A DNA stretch of 64,000 nt, taken from a virus. Positions 1 through 9,632 of the stretch are shown here, piece after piece; within the stretch, counting starts at the first letter, position 1; every line of letters begins with the position of its first letter. Location: positions 1 to 64,000 of the IMG/VR virus record IMGVR_UViG_3300003177_000020; one strand, written 5' to 3'. The notes beneath the pieces were generated by a model that was given only the letters and a program-made list of their open reading frames with translations, did not search any database and was not told the origin of the DNA. A program made the position numbers and the translations under genes.

Positions 1-1
1 T

Positions 2-739
2 TCAGCACGCTTGGAAAAAAATGCTGATGGTGGTGTGAACTTAGAGCAAACAATGCTGAATGTTGTCACTGCGTTGAAAACGATCAAAGATCCTACCAAA
101 AGATTAAATGCGGGAATGAAGATTTTTGCTGTGCGTGGTGCTAAAGGTGCGCTTGCCTTTAATCGCTTGATGAAAGATGGCAAATTATTCACCAAGTTTT
201 ATGGGGATGGTACAGCAAAAGGCATGGCAAAAGTAAATGCTCAAATCAAGGGTACTGCTAAACGGATGGCAAAGATTCGGTTGGATTCCATTGCTGGCGA
301 CTTCACACTATTCAAGTCTGCGCTTGAGGGGGTATCTATTAATTTCTCAAAAGCTTTTGGTGGATCAATGCGTGGTGCTTTGCAGAAAGTTACAGCAGGG
401 TTATCGCAAGCATCGGCAGCGTTTCAATTTTTTGCTAAAAATCCTGAAGCTATCGGTAAGAAAGGAATCCCTGCGATCAAAGGTGTGAGCAAGGAAGCAG
501 CATCTTTTGTGAAGGGTGTGTTGCTTGGAATCGATGATTTGAAAAAAGGATTTACTAGCGTCAAAAATACGCTTGTGGGTGTGGCAAAAACATTTGGTTT
601 TTTCAGTGGCGACGGTACAGGCATGGCGAGGACAGCAACAAAGTTACAACCACTTTATTTGGCGGTATGGCGCGTGTGGGTCTCGGTGCTGCAAAAGGGC
701 TTATGGTTGCGTTTAAGCCTCTTGGATCTTTGTTTGTGA
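2..739 (+). CDS. Tail tape-measure protein, C-terminal region, part A (5' partial)
   Basis: The frame is open to the left window edge, so the true start lies outside. The product is rich in Ala, Gly and Lys with hydrophobic helices and repeated 'KGVSKEAASFVKGV'-like segments, typical of the later part of a tape-measure protein, which sets tail length and is threaded through the tube. Convincing coding character stops near 620-650. After that the frame reads a Trp/Leu-rich shadow until TGA at 737-739, while the frame starting -1 relative to it continues the same kind of protein. A one-base loss near 625-650 is the simplest explanation. The family call rests on composition and on the baseplate genes that follow. 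Confidence 0.6.
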   Translation, partial: SARLEKNADGGVNLEQTMLNVVTALKTIKDPTKRLNAGMKIFAVRGAKGALAFNRLMKDGKLFTKFYGDGTAKGMAKVNAQIKGTAKRMAKIRLDSIAGDFTLFKSALEGVSINFSKAFGGSMRGALQKVTAGLSQASAAFQFFAKNPEAIGKKGIPAIKGVSKEAASFVKGVLLGIDDLKKGFTSVKNTLVGVAKTFGFFSGDGTGMARTATKLQPLYLAVWRVWVSVLQKGLWLRLSLLDLCL

Positions 740-1638
740 AGCTAGGTGGTGGGATTGCTAAGAAAATGCCGTTATTGGCAAAAGCTGGCGGTCGTGCGGG
801 TGGTTTTCTTGGTCGGATGTTCAAGGGATTAGGATCTCTGACGGCTCAACCTGTTACAGTTATGAACACGGCAGAGTTGGCACTTGCAACAAAAGCTTCA
901 AATCCCATTGGTGCAGGTGTTGGTGTTTTTGCTTCATTGCGATCTGGTTTAAATGCTGCTGCTTCGAAACTTCCTCTTTTTGGTACTGCGCTGGCAGGTT
1001 CAGTTGGAGGTCTTTTTTCACTGAAAGGAGGGCTTCTAAAAACTGCAGGGAAGCTAGGGCTTGCTGCTGCAGGGATTGCTGCTGTTGGTTTCGCGGGATA
1101 TAAAGCTGGACAATTTTTAGAGAAGAAATTTGGTGTTGGTTCGAAGCTTGGACTTGCTTTGAGTGGGTTTTTCAACCGCAGAAAAATAGCTGCTGGTGCT
1201 GCTGCTTCTAAAAAGAAATTTATTGGTGTTAGTGCTAAAGCAGAAGTCACGAATTTGTTATCTGTTTTGAAAGCTGGAAGAACAAAAAGTGTGCGGTTTT
1301 TAGGGGATAATCGTAGGCGTTTGATCACTCGTGAGTTGGCGAAAGAAAGAATCAGAAATAGGCTGGCAAAATCTGGTGTGACAGGGACGGCTGCAGATGC
1401 TCAGATAAAAGCTTTGAAACCATTACTGGATAAGCTTCCAACAAAGGATCAAGTTGTATTGTCCAAAAAAGAACTTGCTGATGAGATACGTCGCGGTTTG
1501 CAGGATAGTTTGAAAATCAATTTGCAGGTTGACGGGAAGGTTATCGCAACAACAGTGGGTGCGATCAAAAAAGAAAGTAAGGATCGTGGTATTGTGAACA
1601 ACAACAGACGTGCGATTGCTGCAGGTGCATCACAATAA
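667..1638 (+). CDS. Tail tape-measure protein, C-terminal region, part B
   Basis: 323 codons from the first ATG in the frame, but the frame is open and coding-like back to about 601, so this is the continuation of the preceding part and not a separate gene. The N-terminal half is Gly/Ala/Lys-rich with long hydrophobic stretches such as 'LGLAAAGIAAVGFAGYKAG', as in membrane-active tape-measure segments. The C-terminal half is more polar and helical. A purine-rich AAAGGGGAA ribosome site and the LysM tail gene follow, which is the usual order of tape measure then baseplate genes. Confidence 0.6.
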   Translation: MARVGLGAAKGLMVAFKPLGSLFVKLGGGIAKKMPLLAKAGGRAGGFLGRMFKGLGSLTAQPVTVMNTAELALATKASNPIGAGVGVFASLRSGLNAAASKLPLFGTALAGSVGGLFSLKGGLLKTAGKLGLAAAGIAAVGFAGYKAGQFLEKKFGVGSKLGLALSGFFNRRKIAAGAAASKKKFIGVSAKAEVTNLLSVLKAGRTKSVRFLGDNRRRLITRELAKERIRNRLAKSGVTGTAADAQIKALKPLLDKLPTKDQVVLSKKELADEIRRGLQDSLKINLQVDGKVIATTVGAIKKESKDRGIVNNNRRAIAAGASQ

Positions 1639-1650
1639 AGGGGAATCGGG

Positions 1651-2412
1651 ATGGCTTTAGGCGTCAAACAAGAAGTAAATTGGTTACTGCAGAGTGTGGA
1701 TACCAAAGAAATATTTAGACCTCAATTCCCTGTTGATGGTGATTTTCAAATCTCTACAGGAGCAGTTTTATCTGAGCAATCGCGTGTTGGGTTTCAGGAT
1801 TCGTTACTTGCATGGACAGCAGGTAGGGTCAAAACATTTACTTTTTCAATTCGTTTATTTTCCCGTTATATTGGGGAAGATATAAAATCACAAATAGAAC
1901 TTTTGCAGAAATTTGCAGATAAAGATGCTGGCTTTGGCAGACCTCACATTTTGGCTTTGAAATACGGGACATTAGTTTCTGTCCTTGTGATGATCGATTC
2001 TCTTGATCATGCCATACGTGATACGCACCGCAACGGTGATCCAAAAGATGTGCGCACGAATATTGTGTTGAAAAAGTATGTTCCGTTTTCCAAGCGCACA
2101 ATCAGTCCTACAAAAACAAAAAAAGAATCATTTTACTTTGTGGCAACGGAAGCTTTGAACTCTTATGAAGCAATTGCAAAGCGGTTTTATGGTGATGCTC
2201 TTGCAGGTGATCGGTTACGAAAACGCCACCCTGAAAAACCGATGAATCCCGATGTTGGGGATATTGTGCGAGTACCATCACGCGACTTGATCTTATCCGA
2301 AGTGGTACAGCCTGAATCTTTTATTTTGGATCGTGACGACATCGATGCTGTTGAAAATCAAGAGAAAATACAGGCTGCAAGAAATAAACGTAAATTGGTG
2401 GTTGTGCGATGA
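1651..2412 (+). CDS. LysM-containing tail/baseplate protein (CIS tube protein-like)
   Basis: 253 aa, ATG after an AAAGGGGAATCGGG ribosome site. Residues about 1-140 resemble the N-terminal domain of proteins that join the tail tube to the baseplate in contractile systems. Residues about 155-210 hold a LysM-like module with the pattern SYEAIAKRFYGD...NPDVGDIVRVPS, ending in the typical 'G D x V x V P' turn. Its place between the tape measure and a gpD-type hub supports a role at the tube-baseplate junction. It overlaps the next gene by 4 nt (ATGA), suggesting translational coupling. Confident as a tail protein, less so for the exact role. Confidence 0.65.
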   Translation: MALGVKQEVNWLLQSVDTKEIFRPQFPVDGDFQISTGAVLSEQSRVGFQDSLLAWTAGRVKTFTFSIRLFSRYIGEDIKSQIELLQKFADKDAGFGRPHILALKYGTLVSVLVMIDSLDHAIRDTHRNGDPKDVRTNIVLKKYVPFSKRTISPTKTKKESFYFVATEALNSYEAIAKRFYGDALAGDRLRKRHPEKPMNPDVGDIVRVPSRDLILSEVVQPESFILDRDDIDAVENQEKIQAARNKRKLVVVR

Positions 2413-3761
2413 GTAAATTACCGTCACAGCAAACTGCACAAGTTTTTGGATCGGATGTCGCTCCGAACTTTTCATTGCGTATTACTGGGAAGGATGACGG
2501 TGTTTTTGATTACGTGAAGCCTCTTGTTTCGAGTGTGACGTTTGAAGAAGACGAGGAGATGAGTTCGAAGTTTGAATTGTTGGTTGTGAATCATCCACAT
2601 GATACGGCTGGATCGCCTATAGACTGGCGTGCGGTTATCGATGCAAAGCCATTTCAAGAAGGAAACTTTATTGATTTATGGGCTGGGTATGGGAACAGCA
2701 GAACATTTATTGATCGTGTTGAAATTGTAAAATGGCTCCCTGATTTTCCTAATGGTGGGGTGTCTACTTTCAAGATCACAGGGTATGATGGTCGGCATAA
2801 GATGCAGCATGAAAATAAACGTCGTGCAGGTAAAAAACAAAAGCATTTTTATCGTAATTTGCCTGATGAACAAATTGTAAAAGAGATTGCTAAAAAGTAT
2901 GGCTTTGATGCTGATGTAGATCCCACCGTGGTGTCTTCTAAAGAAACAGTGACTTTTTCTAAAGGGAAGACGATCAAGAAGCATGTAATCCCGACTCGAA
3001 TACAGACTGCTGATACCGATGATTGGACTTTTTTGCAGAAATTAGCACAGATAAATAGATTCGATTTGTGGGTTGATTTTGACCGCAGGAAGGATCGTTA
3101 TGTTGTCCATTTCAAACGTCGTCCAGATACTGCGCAGCCTATTTATACTTTTGGTTACAATCGCGGTGATGGTTCATTGCTGTCGGCAACACCAGATTTT
3201 AGCGTAAAAGATCAATCCACAGATGTTGAAGTTCTTTATTTTGATCGGCATACGCGATCCGTACAACTCACGGTTATTTCGGATAACAATAAATCCGAGG
3301 ATGTGAAGCTAGGTTCAAGTCGTTATGTTGGACAATTACAAGCACGACAGAAATTGGCAAAAGGTGCGCGGGTGCGATTCACAGCATTTGGGCAGACTAT
3401 CGATGCTTTTTCATCTAAGCCGTTTCGATCAAAAAAAGAAGCACAAAATTTTGTGCAAGTGTGGCTTGCGGAGCGTGAGCGTGATCTTGTTATTTTATCT
3501 GGGCAGGTGATAGGGTTACCTGATGTTCGTGTGCGACAAGTGCATGAGTTTGTAGGTATGAGTCGTCGCTTAGATGGTTTTTATCGGTTGACAAATGTCA
3601 AACATAAAGAAGTTGTGGGTTCGAGTTACATTTGTGAATTTACAGCACACAAAATTTTAAGTGATACGATTACGAAACTCCCTTCAACTCGATCAAAAGC
3701 AACAACAGGACAAGTCGTTACAAAGAATAATCGACGCAGCAAATTTGGGGCAGCCAGATGA
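2409..3761 (+). CDS. Baseplate hub protein (gp27 / P2 gpD-like)
   Basis: 450 aa. Beta-rich hub-type protein: an N-terminal part with SVTFEEDEEMSSKFELLV and an AGYG turn, then a middle portion around 'RIQTADTDDWTFLQKLAQI', a segment characteristic of the late control D family, in which a Trp/Phe-Leu helix is followed by a strand with 'FDLWVDF'. These hubs form the trimer that connects the tube to the central spike. It overlaps both neighbours by 4 nt (ATGA), and the next gene is the spike, the partner expected for a hub. A Lys/Arg-rich C-terminal tail is present. Confidence 0.75.
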   Translation: MSKLPSQQTAQVFGSDVAPNFSLRITGKDDGVFDYVKPLVSSVTFEEDEEMSSKFELLVVNHPHDTAGSPIDWRAVIDAKPFQEGNFIDLWAGYGNSRTFIDRVEIVKWLPDFPNGGVSTFKITGYDGRHKMQHENKRRAGKKQKHFYRNLPDEQIVKEIAKKYGFDADVDPTVVSSKETVTFSKGKTIKKHVIPTRIQTADTDDWTFLQKLAQINRFDLWVDFDRRKDRYVVHFKRRPDTAQPIYTFGYNRGDGSLLSATPDFSVKDQSTDVEVLYFDRHTRSVQLTVISDNNKSEDVKLGSSRYVGQLQARQKLAKGARVRFTAFGQTIDAFSSKPFRSKKEAQNFVQVWLAERERDLVILSGQVIGLPDVRVRQVHEFVGMSRRLDGFYRLTNVKHKEVVGSSYICEFTAHKILSDTITKLPSTRSKATTGQVVTKNNRRSKFGAAR

Positions 3762-4435
3762 ATTTTACTCGTGTATCAGGTCTTGTTTCAAATAATAATG
3801 ATCCCGCGAAAGCAGGACGGATCAAATGCACATTGCCTATTCTTGGTGGTTCCGAAGTGCCAGATTGGATTGCTCCCATTGCTGTGCCTAGTCTTTTTAT
3901 GATCCCACAGGTGGGAGATGAAGTTTTTTTGCTTATACCAGATGGTTTGAGTTTGGTGGAGTTTCCAGAAGAAATGCGGTGGATCGGTATTGGTTACGAT
4001 GCAGCACATGCTTTTCCATCAGCATTTACATCCGCATACGGCAAACAATATGGCATTCAAACACCAGCAGGTCATTTGTTACTTTTTGATGATAATTCAA
4101 AAGAAATTCATATTCGACATGCTGATGCCAAGGTGGATATCGCGGTTTTTGCGAATGGTAAGTTCAAGGTGAATGCTTCTAGTAGTGTTGTGCTTTCTAC
4201 TCCTCAGACGGAATTATCGGAACTTGCAACGGAACCGATCATCAAAGGCACTACGCAGTCGCAAGCATTCACGGCATATACGGCTGCTATTTCTGCTGCA
4301 GCAGCGACGTGGACATCCGCAGGTGCGCCAACACCCGCATCCAATGGTGCGTTCATAGCTTCGCTTATAGCTGCGACTTCTACGCTTGCTTCCACAATTG
4401 GTACGTGGACTAGCACAAAGGTCAAAACAGGCTAA
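3758..4435 (+). CDS. Baseplate central spike protein (gpV/gp5-like OB fold)
   Basis: 225 aa. It opens with a short OB-type domain: 'RVSGLVSNNNDPAKAGRIKC', then 'IPQVGDEVFLLIPDG', where the P-Q-V-G-D-E-V-x-L pattern is typical of VgrG/gp5/gpV spikes. Residues about 85-150 look like beta-helix repeats. The last 70 residues are Ala/Thr/Ser-rich (low complexity) and probably form a helical trimeric end. There is no lysozyme insertion. The hub lies directly upstream with a 4-nt overlap, matching the usual hub-spike pair. Confidence 0.75.
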   Translation: MNFTRVSGLVSNNNDPAKAGRIKCTLPILGGSEVPDWIAPIAVPSLFMIPQVGDEVFLLIPDGLSLVEFPEEMRWIGIGYDAAHAFPSAFTSAYGKQYGIQTPAGHLLLFDDNSKEIHIRHADAKVDIAVFANGKFKVNASSSVVLSTPQTELSELATEPIIKGTTQSQAFTAYTAAISAAAATWTSAGAPTPASNGAFIASLIAATSTLASTIGTWTSTKVKTG

Positions 4436-4448
4436 AAAGGAGGCTACT

Positions 4449-4811
4449 GTGGCTCGTGGAGTACAATTACCAACTCAAGCAGTAAATGGACGCTGGAAGA
4501 TGCTTTCTGGTGACGCATACATTGAGCAGTTGGTGCGTGTGGCTTTGTTGGGATCTGAATCTGCAAATCCATTTCAGGATATTGGTCTAGATGCGGATGT
4601 TATTTTTGATATCAATGACGGCTTACTTGAAGGGCAGATTAGCACCAAATTAGAACGTGTGTTTTCAATTTTTGAACGAGATCAACTTGCACGTTTGGAT
4701 TCATATTCCTTGGATCATATTGATGGTGATGTTGTTTTGAACTTATCTTATATAAATCTGGAAACTGGCGCACGGGTCGAAGATGTGCAAATTCCAATAG
4801 GCAGAAATTGA
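4449..4811 (+). CDS. Baseplate wedge protein (gp25-like)
   Basis: 120 aa. I chose the GTG at 4449 because AAAAGGAGG lies just upstream; an earlier ATG in frame would overlap the spike gene and has no ribosome site. The protein has the gp25/P2 gpW pattern: a short helix (EQLVRVALLGSESANPF), 'DIGLDADVIFD', a helix with paired acidic and Arg residues ('LEGQISTKLERVFSIFERD'), and a final strand pair. In contractile tails this wedge component triggers sheath assembly. The baseplate J gene starts 1 nt after its stop. Confidence 0.7.
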   Translation: MARGVQLPTQAVNGRWKMLSGDAYIEQLVRVALLGSESANPFQDIGLDADVIFDINDGLLEGQISTKLERVFSIFERDQLARLDSYSLDHIDGDVVLNLSYINLETGARVEDVQIPIGRN

Positions 4812-4812
4812 T

Positions 4813-7296
4813 ATGGCTACAAAAATAATTGAGCTTACAGAGGGTATTGAGTTTGCATCGTTTTATTATCCTGAATTGCTTGAAACGCTGCTTTCTTTTT
4901 TGCGTAACAACAGAGATCGTTTAGGTCTTACGGATGAGAATGATTTTGAGGTGCATGTCCAATTGTTGCGTGCCTTTGCGTTGATTGGTCATTTGAATAA
5001 CACGAAATTGGATACTGTTGCGACTGAACTATTTCCAGATTCCGCAAGGTTGCTTGAAAGTTTGAAGCAGTTATTTCGGTTGATGGGTGTTGAATTATCT
5101 TCTGCCTCTCCTGCAACAGCGACTCTTGTGGCAAGGCTTACGGAAAGCACATCTATTGATACTGTGGCGTTTATCCCAGCACTTGCGGAGTTTACAACGG
5201 AATCCATACCACCGTTAGTTTTTGAGGCATCGGATCAAGGTGAAGATTTGGATGCCACGATTAATTGGAAGCATGTTTTTGCTTTAGAAAATCAAGGCAC
5301 GAGTAACGCGGGATCTGTAGATTTCAATGCAAATGATATTTTTACAGATCTCACAGTGGTTTTTCCTGCGGATGTTGTGGGAGATTTAATATATATTCCC
5401 GCGACAGATACAAGCTTGAATGAGGGGCTGTTTCGTGTTGTTGAAAGGCTCACAGACACATCAGTGCGCGTGGTATTGGAACCTGATGGTGCTGGCGCAA
5501 ATTTCAGCACTGAAACAGGGATCACATGGTATCGTTTGCGCTATTCTTCTGATTTTGCAACGGTGGCTGTAAGCTCAAATCCTGCTGATAATTTCTCACC
5601 ATTTGCATCCGCACCCTATATTTACGATGCGTTGTATTTGTGCCATAGACATATCATGCCGACTGAGATTGATATGACATTTGCTACAAATGGAGATTCT
5701 TTTACGGGTGTGTGGGAGTACTATGATAATGAGAGGTCAGAGTTTACACCGATCACAGTTTCGTTTTCGAGTCCTGATTTGACCTTTGATTTGCAGTCCT
5801 TGTTGGGTTCAGATGATCGTTCTGGCGCACAAGTTACAATCAAGTATCTGAAAACAGGAAAAACACACACGGTAACAAGCACCTATTCTGGCGGTAAAAA
5901 TATCGCAAAAACAACGTCATTGTTTGGGCAGACAAATCCAAGCGTTGATCCAGAAGATTATTCAATTACAAGTTTGTGGGTGCCATTCGATAATTTGAAA
6001 GATAACACGGTTGCTGCGAATAATTCTTGGGGTCAAAATGGCACAGTGTCTTGGGATTTACCACAAACATTTGATCGCTCGTGGATCAAGTCAAAACTCA
6101 ATAATGCTTCTTTGGGATACTGGTTCAGGTTTAGGGTTGTCACTGCAAATTTGGTAGGCACAAATCCTGTGGTTGATACCATTCTTAATACAGGAGATTC
6201 CTATGTTGCATTTGATGTGTTGCAAGGTGAAACTGCAGGCGATTTGGTTTTCGGTTCTTCGAGTGGGCAGCCAAATCAGAAATTCAAACTGCCAGATACA
6301 CCGTTTATTGATAACAGTGAAACGATAAGTGTTGATGAAGGTGGTGTCGGTGGCTTTGTAGAATACACCCGTGTTTCTAGCTTTTTGGAGTCAAATGCAA
6401 CTTCCAAACATTATATTGTACGCACAACTGCTAAAGGGGAAGCTGAGATCATTTTTGGTGATGGGCAGCGTGGTAAAATCCCTCCCATTGGAGTATCAAA
6501 TCTGAAGGCAAAATATCGCATCGGTGGCGGTGAAAATGGCAATGTTGGAGTGGATCAAATTGTTGTGAATGCCGATGGTGTCGGTGGATTAGCAGATATT
6601 CACAACCCCAGAAGTGCAACAGGGTGGCGTATCAAGGAGGGTGGTGATGATCTTGACTTCAAACGGATCAAAATCGACAAACCTTTGGAGATCGCTATTC
6701 GTGGTGTTGTTGTTCGTCCTGCCGATGCTGAGTATTTGGCGGTGCATAAATTTGTGGACTCCAAAGGCATCAAACCTGTGTCGCGTGCGTTTGCTATTGA
6801 AGAAGGATTTGGAATCAAAACAATCAAGTTGCTGGTGGTTGGTGTTGGCGGATCATCTCTTACAGTCACACAATTGCAAGACTTGAATCTTTATTTGAAT
6901 GGGGATCGGAATGCTGTGCCTCCTGTTGTTGGGGTTGCTCCTGCGAATACAAAAATAATTCCTGTGAATTTTGAACCCACACCGATTTCAATTGAGACAA
7001 CTGTTGTGTGGCATAATGGAAGTGCTGATGCCATCCGAAATAAATTGATCGCGTTTTTGACTCCTGATGCGGTGTTATCGGATGGCAGTACGTTTGCGTG
7101 GAATTTTGGTGGGCAGATTAGTTATTCGCGCGTGCATTCATTGATCCATAATGTGTCACCGAATATCCGCGATGTTCAAATTTTGAAACTGGCAAAGGGA
7201 TCAAATACATTAGCAGCTGCAAGTGTAAGTTTGGGGCAGAATGAATTGCCGATTACAAACAGCACATTAATCACTGTTACAATTTTGGAGCCGTAA
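4813..7296 (+). CDS. Baseplate J-like protein
   Basis: 827 aa, the largest intact tail gene here. The C-terminal third carries the baseplate J signature region: 'IRGVVVRPADAEYLAVHKFV' followed by 'INLxLxGDRNAVPPVVGV', strands and a last domain 'TVVWHNGSADAIRNKLIAFL...GGQISYSRVHSLI'. The middle contains 'EIIFGDGQRGKIPPIG', the FGDG...P turn seen in many J/gp6 proteins. The N-terminal 350 residues are beta-rich and unassigned. In the mature baseplate this family forms the wedge ring. It sits between the gp25-like wedge and tail protein I, the standard P2 order W-J-I. Confidence 0.8.
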   Translation: MATKIIELTEGIEFASFYYPELLETLLSFLRNNRDRLGLTDENDFEVHVQLLRAFALIGHLNNTKLDTVATELFPDSARLLESLKQLFRLMGVELSSASPATATLVARLTESTSIDTVAFIPALAEFTTESIPPLVFEASDQGEDLDATINWKHVFALENQGTSNAGSVDFNANDIFTDLTVVFPADVVGDLIYIPATDTSLNEGLFRVVERLTDTSVRVVLEPDGAGANFSTETGITWYRLRYSSDFATVAVSSNPADNFSPFASAPYIYDALYLCHRHIMPTEIDMTFATNGDSFTGVWEYYDNERSEFTPITVSFSSPDLTFDLQSLLGSDDRSGAQVTIKYLKTGKTHTVTSTYSGGKNIAKTTSLFGQTNPSVDPEDYSITSLWVPFDNLKDNTVAANNSWGQNGTVSWDLPQTFDRSWIKSKLNNASLGYWFRFRVVTANLVGTNPVVDTILNTGDSYVAFDVLQGETAGDLVFGSSSGQPNQKFKLPDTPFIDNSETISVDEGGVGGFVEYTRVSSFLESNATSKHYIVRTTAKGEAEIIFGDGQRGKIPPIGVSNLKAKYRIGGGENGNVGVDQIVVNADGVGGLADIHNPRSATGWRIKEGGDDLDFKRIKIDKPLEIAIRGVVVRPADAEYLAVHKFVDSKGIKPVSRAFAIEEGFGIKTIKLLVVGVGGSSLTVTQLQDLNLYLNGDRNAVPPVVGVAPANTKIIPVNFEPTPISIETTVVWHNGSADAIRNKLIAFLTPDAVLSDGSTFAWNFGGQISYSRVHSLIHNVSPNIRDVQILKLAKGSNTLAAASVSLGQNELPITNSTLITVTILEP

Positions 7297-7297
7297 A

Positions 7298-8611
7298 ATG
7301 GGTGTTCCAGTTCTTACTCCGATCTCACCGTTGGATAATGCTACAAATGTCGATCCGAACACGAATATTATTCTGGAGATAACAGACGCAGAATTTGGGA
7401 TCGATGAGTTTTCTGTTGTGATTATTTTGTATTCTCCACCTAACGATCAAATTGTGTGGGAGTTGAATGCTGCCGTTCCACCTTTTGTAGTTGCAAAAAC
7501 AGCAATTCCTAATGGTTTCCGTTATGAGATTACTCCACCAATACCCTTGTCTATTTCTCCTGTTGAGGTTTTTGTTTCAGCTTCCGATGCTACAGATCCT
7601 CCTAATTTTTTGAATCAATCTTATTTTTTCCAACTTTCTGCAGGTGGAGGTACTGAAGATTTATCAATTACACCCATTTCACCTGTGGCTGGTGCTTTGG
7701 ATGTGGAACAAGATGCTCCCGTTATTTTCAAGCTCTTTAGCACGAATCAAGTGTTGTTGAACTCTACGGTAGTGAAAGTTCGTGATTTGGTGGTATATGC
7801 GGGATCTGCGATAGGATTTTCTTCAGGATGGCAGCAATCCAAAATTGAAACACCTGACAGCGACAGTTACGTTTTTTATTTGATCCCAGATTTAGCGTAT
7901 CAGTGGCAGCGCGGAGAGAATGTCAAAGTTCTAGTTTCGACTGCTGATAATTTTCCGTCGAATAAAAGTTTGGAGTGGTTTTTTGTTGCGGTGGGATCAC
8001 CGTTTCCGTTTCAAGTACATAAGTTCATTTTGGATTCTATGATTCAGATGGATAAAAGATCACCTAGCACATTGTCTTTGATTTCTTCGTTGCAAGGTGG
8101 TCTTACTGATACGTGGCGCGAAAAGATATCGGAGCGCATAGATGCCTTGCGTACATTGCGTGATCCAGCAGAAATACCAGATGCGTTGTTGCCGTATCTT
8201 GGCGGGTTGCTTGGTTTTCCTGCTACTGTGGATTTGCCTGTTACCGAACAAGAATTGCGTGTGGTATACACGAATGCCATCCGTTATTGGAATGCAAAAA
8301 ACTCGGAGCTTGGTTTGAGTTATGCCGTGCGTATGGCGACAGGTAATCGCTTTGTGATTCGTGATTTTTTTGATTTGCGTATGCTGGCGATTGATCCCGT
8401 TGAAACTCCTGATTTATATGAATCGACTTTTTTGTTTGAGTTGCGAGAGGATCAAGATCCTAATTTGTTGGATTTTCCTAGTGTAACACCTTCAGGTTCA
8501 AATTTTAGGTGGTTCCCTTTTGGTGGTAATTTTCCTGAAAGTCACACCTTTATTATTGGCGATCTGCCAGCAGAATATGTGGGAATACTTGCAGGTTGTA
8601 GATTTTCCTGA
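7298..8611 (+). CDS. Tail protein I-like protein with N-terminal Ig-like domains (frame lost at 3' end)
   Basis: 437 aa. Residues about 1-210 hold two bacterial Ig-like repeats (both begin 'PISP...A.DVDPN/EQD'). Residues about 240-370 match the P2 gpI type: a Leu/Asp helix, 'LRTLRDPAEIPDALLPYLGG', 'YTNAIRYWNAKNSELGL', 'FDLRMLAIDP'. The frame ends at TGA in 'AGCRFS' while coding character goes on in the +1 frame (next entry), so the two are probably one gene split by an indel near 8580-8610. The start ATG lies 1 nt past the J stop, with GGAG inside the J end. Confidence 0.65.
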   Translation: MGVPVLTPISPLDNATNVDPNTNIILEITDAEFGIDEFSVVIILYSPPNDQIVWELNAAVPPFVVAKTAIPNGFRYEITPPIPLSISPVEVFVSASDATDPPNFLNQSYFFQLSAGGGTEDLSITPISPVAGALDVEQDAPVIFKLFSTNQVLLNSTVVKVRDLVVYAGSAIGFSSGWQQSKIETPDSDSYVFYLIPDLAYQWQRGENVKVLVSTADNFPSNKSLEWFFVAVGSPFPFQVHKFILDSMIQMDKRSPSTLSLISSLQGGLTDTWREKISERIDALRTLRDPAEIPDALLPYLGGLLGFPATVDLPVTEQELRVVYTNAIRYWNAKNSELGLSYAVRMATGNRFVIRDFFDLRMLAIDPVETPDLYESTFLFELREDQDPNLLDFPSVTPSGSNFRWFPFGGNFPESHTFIIGDLPAEYVGILAGCRFS

Positions 8612-9383
8612 TGACCATAGTTTTGAAGGTTTTTACAAAATTTATTCATTGAACGTAAATGGATCTCTTGGTGTTGTAGATCCTAACGGCATCGGTGGGA
8701 ATGGTGCGACTGGTACAGGAACGTGGAGATTGTGGCGTCGCAATAGCGAATACATCACAGAAATTCGTATTGCTGTGGATGCCAACATTCCTCTTAATAA
8801 ACCGTTGTTGCGTGCTTTGTTGGATATGGTTCGTCGTTCAGGTGAGCGGATTGATATTTATTACGTGGCGTTTATAGATCAATTTTTAGAGCCACGCGAT
8901 ACCGCACAGTGGGATGTTTTTGGTGACATGCTTGTTGCAGGAAACTTTGCCACATTGGTTGCAGGTACAATTGCAATACCGAGCGCGAGTTATACTTTTT
9001 CGTGGGGCAGTCGCACGGTTTATTCGCATGTGGTGTATTTGGATGGCGCAAATTCTTATTTTGTGGAAATTGATCCTGTTTCAAAAATTATTCGTGTGGT
9101 AAAACGTGCTGGTGGTGTGGACAATATTCTACTTTCTACTATTTCAGATTTTATTTATCCTGCGAAAAAAGATTCTTTTCGAGTGGATGTGTTATTTGTT
9201 GCAGGGAAGGCATACATTCAGTTGTATTTTGATGGTGATTCGGTTGCTGTTATTGAAGATGCAACACCACATATCACCCAAGGATCGATTGCGTGTGAAT
9301 CTGTAAATGCAGATGTCGAATTGTATTACATTGAAGTGTCTGAACCAGAAATAGAAAAAGATCGCGTTGGTGCGGTGGTTTAA
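8577..9383 (+). CDS. Tail protein continuation, lectin-like C-terminal domain
   Basis: 268 aa from an ATG with no good ribosome site. The start overlaps the previous frame by 35 nt, and the text reads as a continuation ('VDFPDDHSFEGFYKIYSL'). Residues about 60-110 contain 'LNKPLLRALLDMVRRSGERI' plus 'YVAFIDQF', a segment often seen at the end of tail protein I relatives. From about residue 115 a beta-sandwich-like domain follows (QWDVFGDMLVAGNFATL ... DSFRVDVLFVAGKAYIQLYF), resembling concanavalin-type folds. It probably presents the fibre-proximal part of the baseplate. Whether it is made separately or by frame change cannot be told from the sequence. Confidence 0.5.
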   Translation: MWEYLQVVDFPDDHSFEGFYKIYSLNVNGSLGVVDPNGIGGNGATGTGTWRLWRRNSEYITEIRIAVDANIPLNKPLLRALLDMVRRSGERIDIYYVAFIDQFLEPRDTAQWDVFGDMLVAGNFATLVAGTIAIPSASYTFSWGSRTVYSHVVYLDGANSYFVEIDPVSKIIRVVKRAGGVDNILLSTISDFIYPAKKDSFRVDVLFVAGKAYIQLYFDGDSVAVIEDATPHITQGSIACESVNADVELYYIEVSEPEIEKDRVGAVV

Positions 9384-9398
9384 CCAGAGGTAAGCGAA

Positions 9399-9632
9399 AT
9401 GCCAACAGGAAAAAAGAAAGTCAATTTGTTCATAAATCGTTTGTTGTCTGCTACCGCAATGAAGCAGCACTTTCTGGATTACCTTGTCAGCTTGAATGAT
9501 GATGTGTTTGCATCTTTGATGCAGGGTAGTTCAGGCACATTAGATTCCGACAAAATTGGTCTTGGTAGCGGTGTAAACAACACCATCGGTTTGGATACTA
9601 CACTGGCAAATAAGGTGGTTGTGGCAGGTTGA
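9399..9632 (+). CDS. Fibre-like tail protein, N-terminal part (frame-split)
   Basis: 77 aa, ATG preceded by AGAGGTAAG. It begins with a basic stretch, then a helix, then 'SGTLDSDKIGLGSGVNNTIG'. It stops at TGA after 'VVVAG', while the +1 frame carries on with 'ETADVSFENANGITYYVGV', giving a smooth protein. I therefore regard it as the head of the next entry. A short N-terminal helix followed by beta structure would suit attachment to the baseplate. No family recognised. Confidence 0.45.
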   Translation: MPTGKKKVNLFINRLLSATAMKQHFLDYLVSLNDDVFASLMQGSSGTLDSDKIGLGSGVNNTIGLDTTLANKVVVAG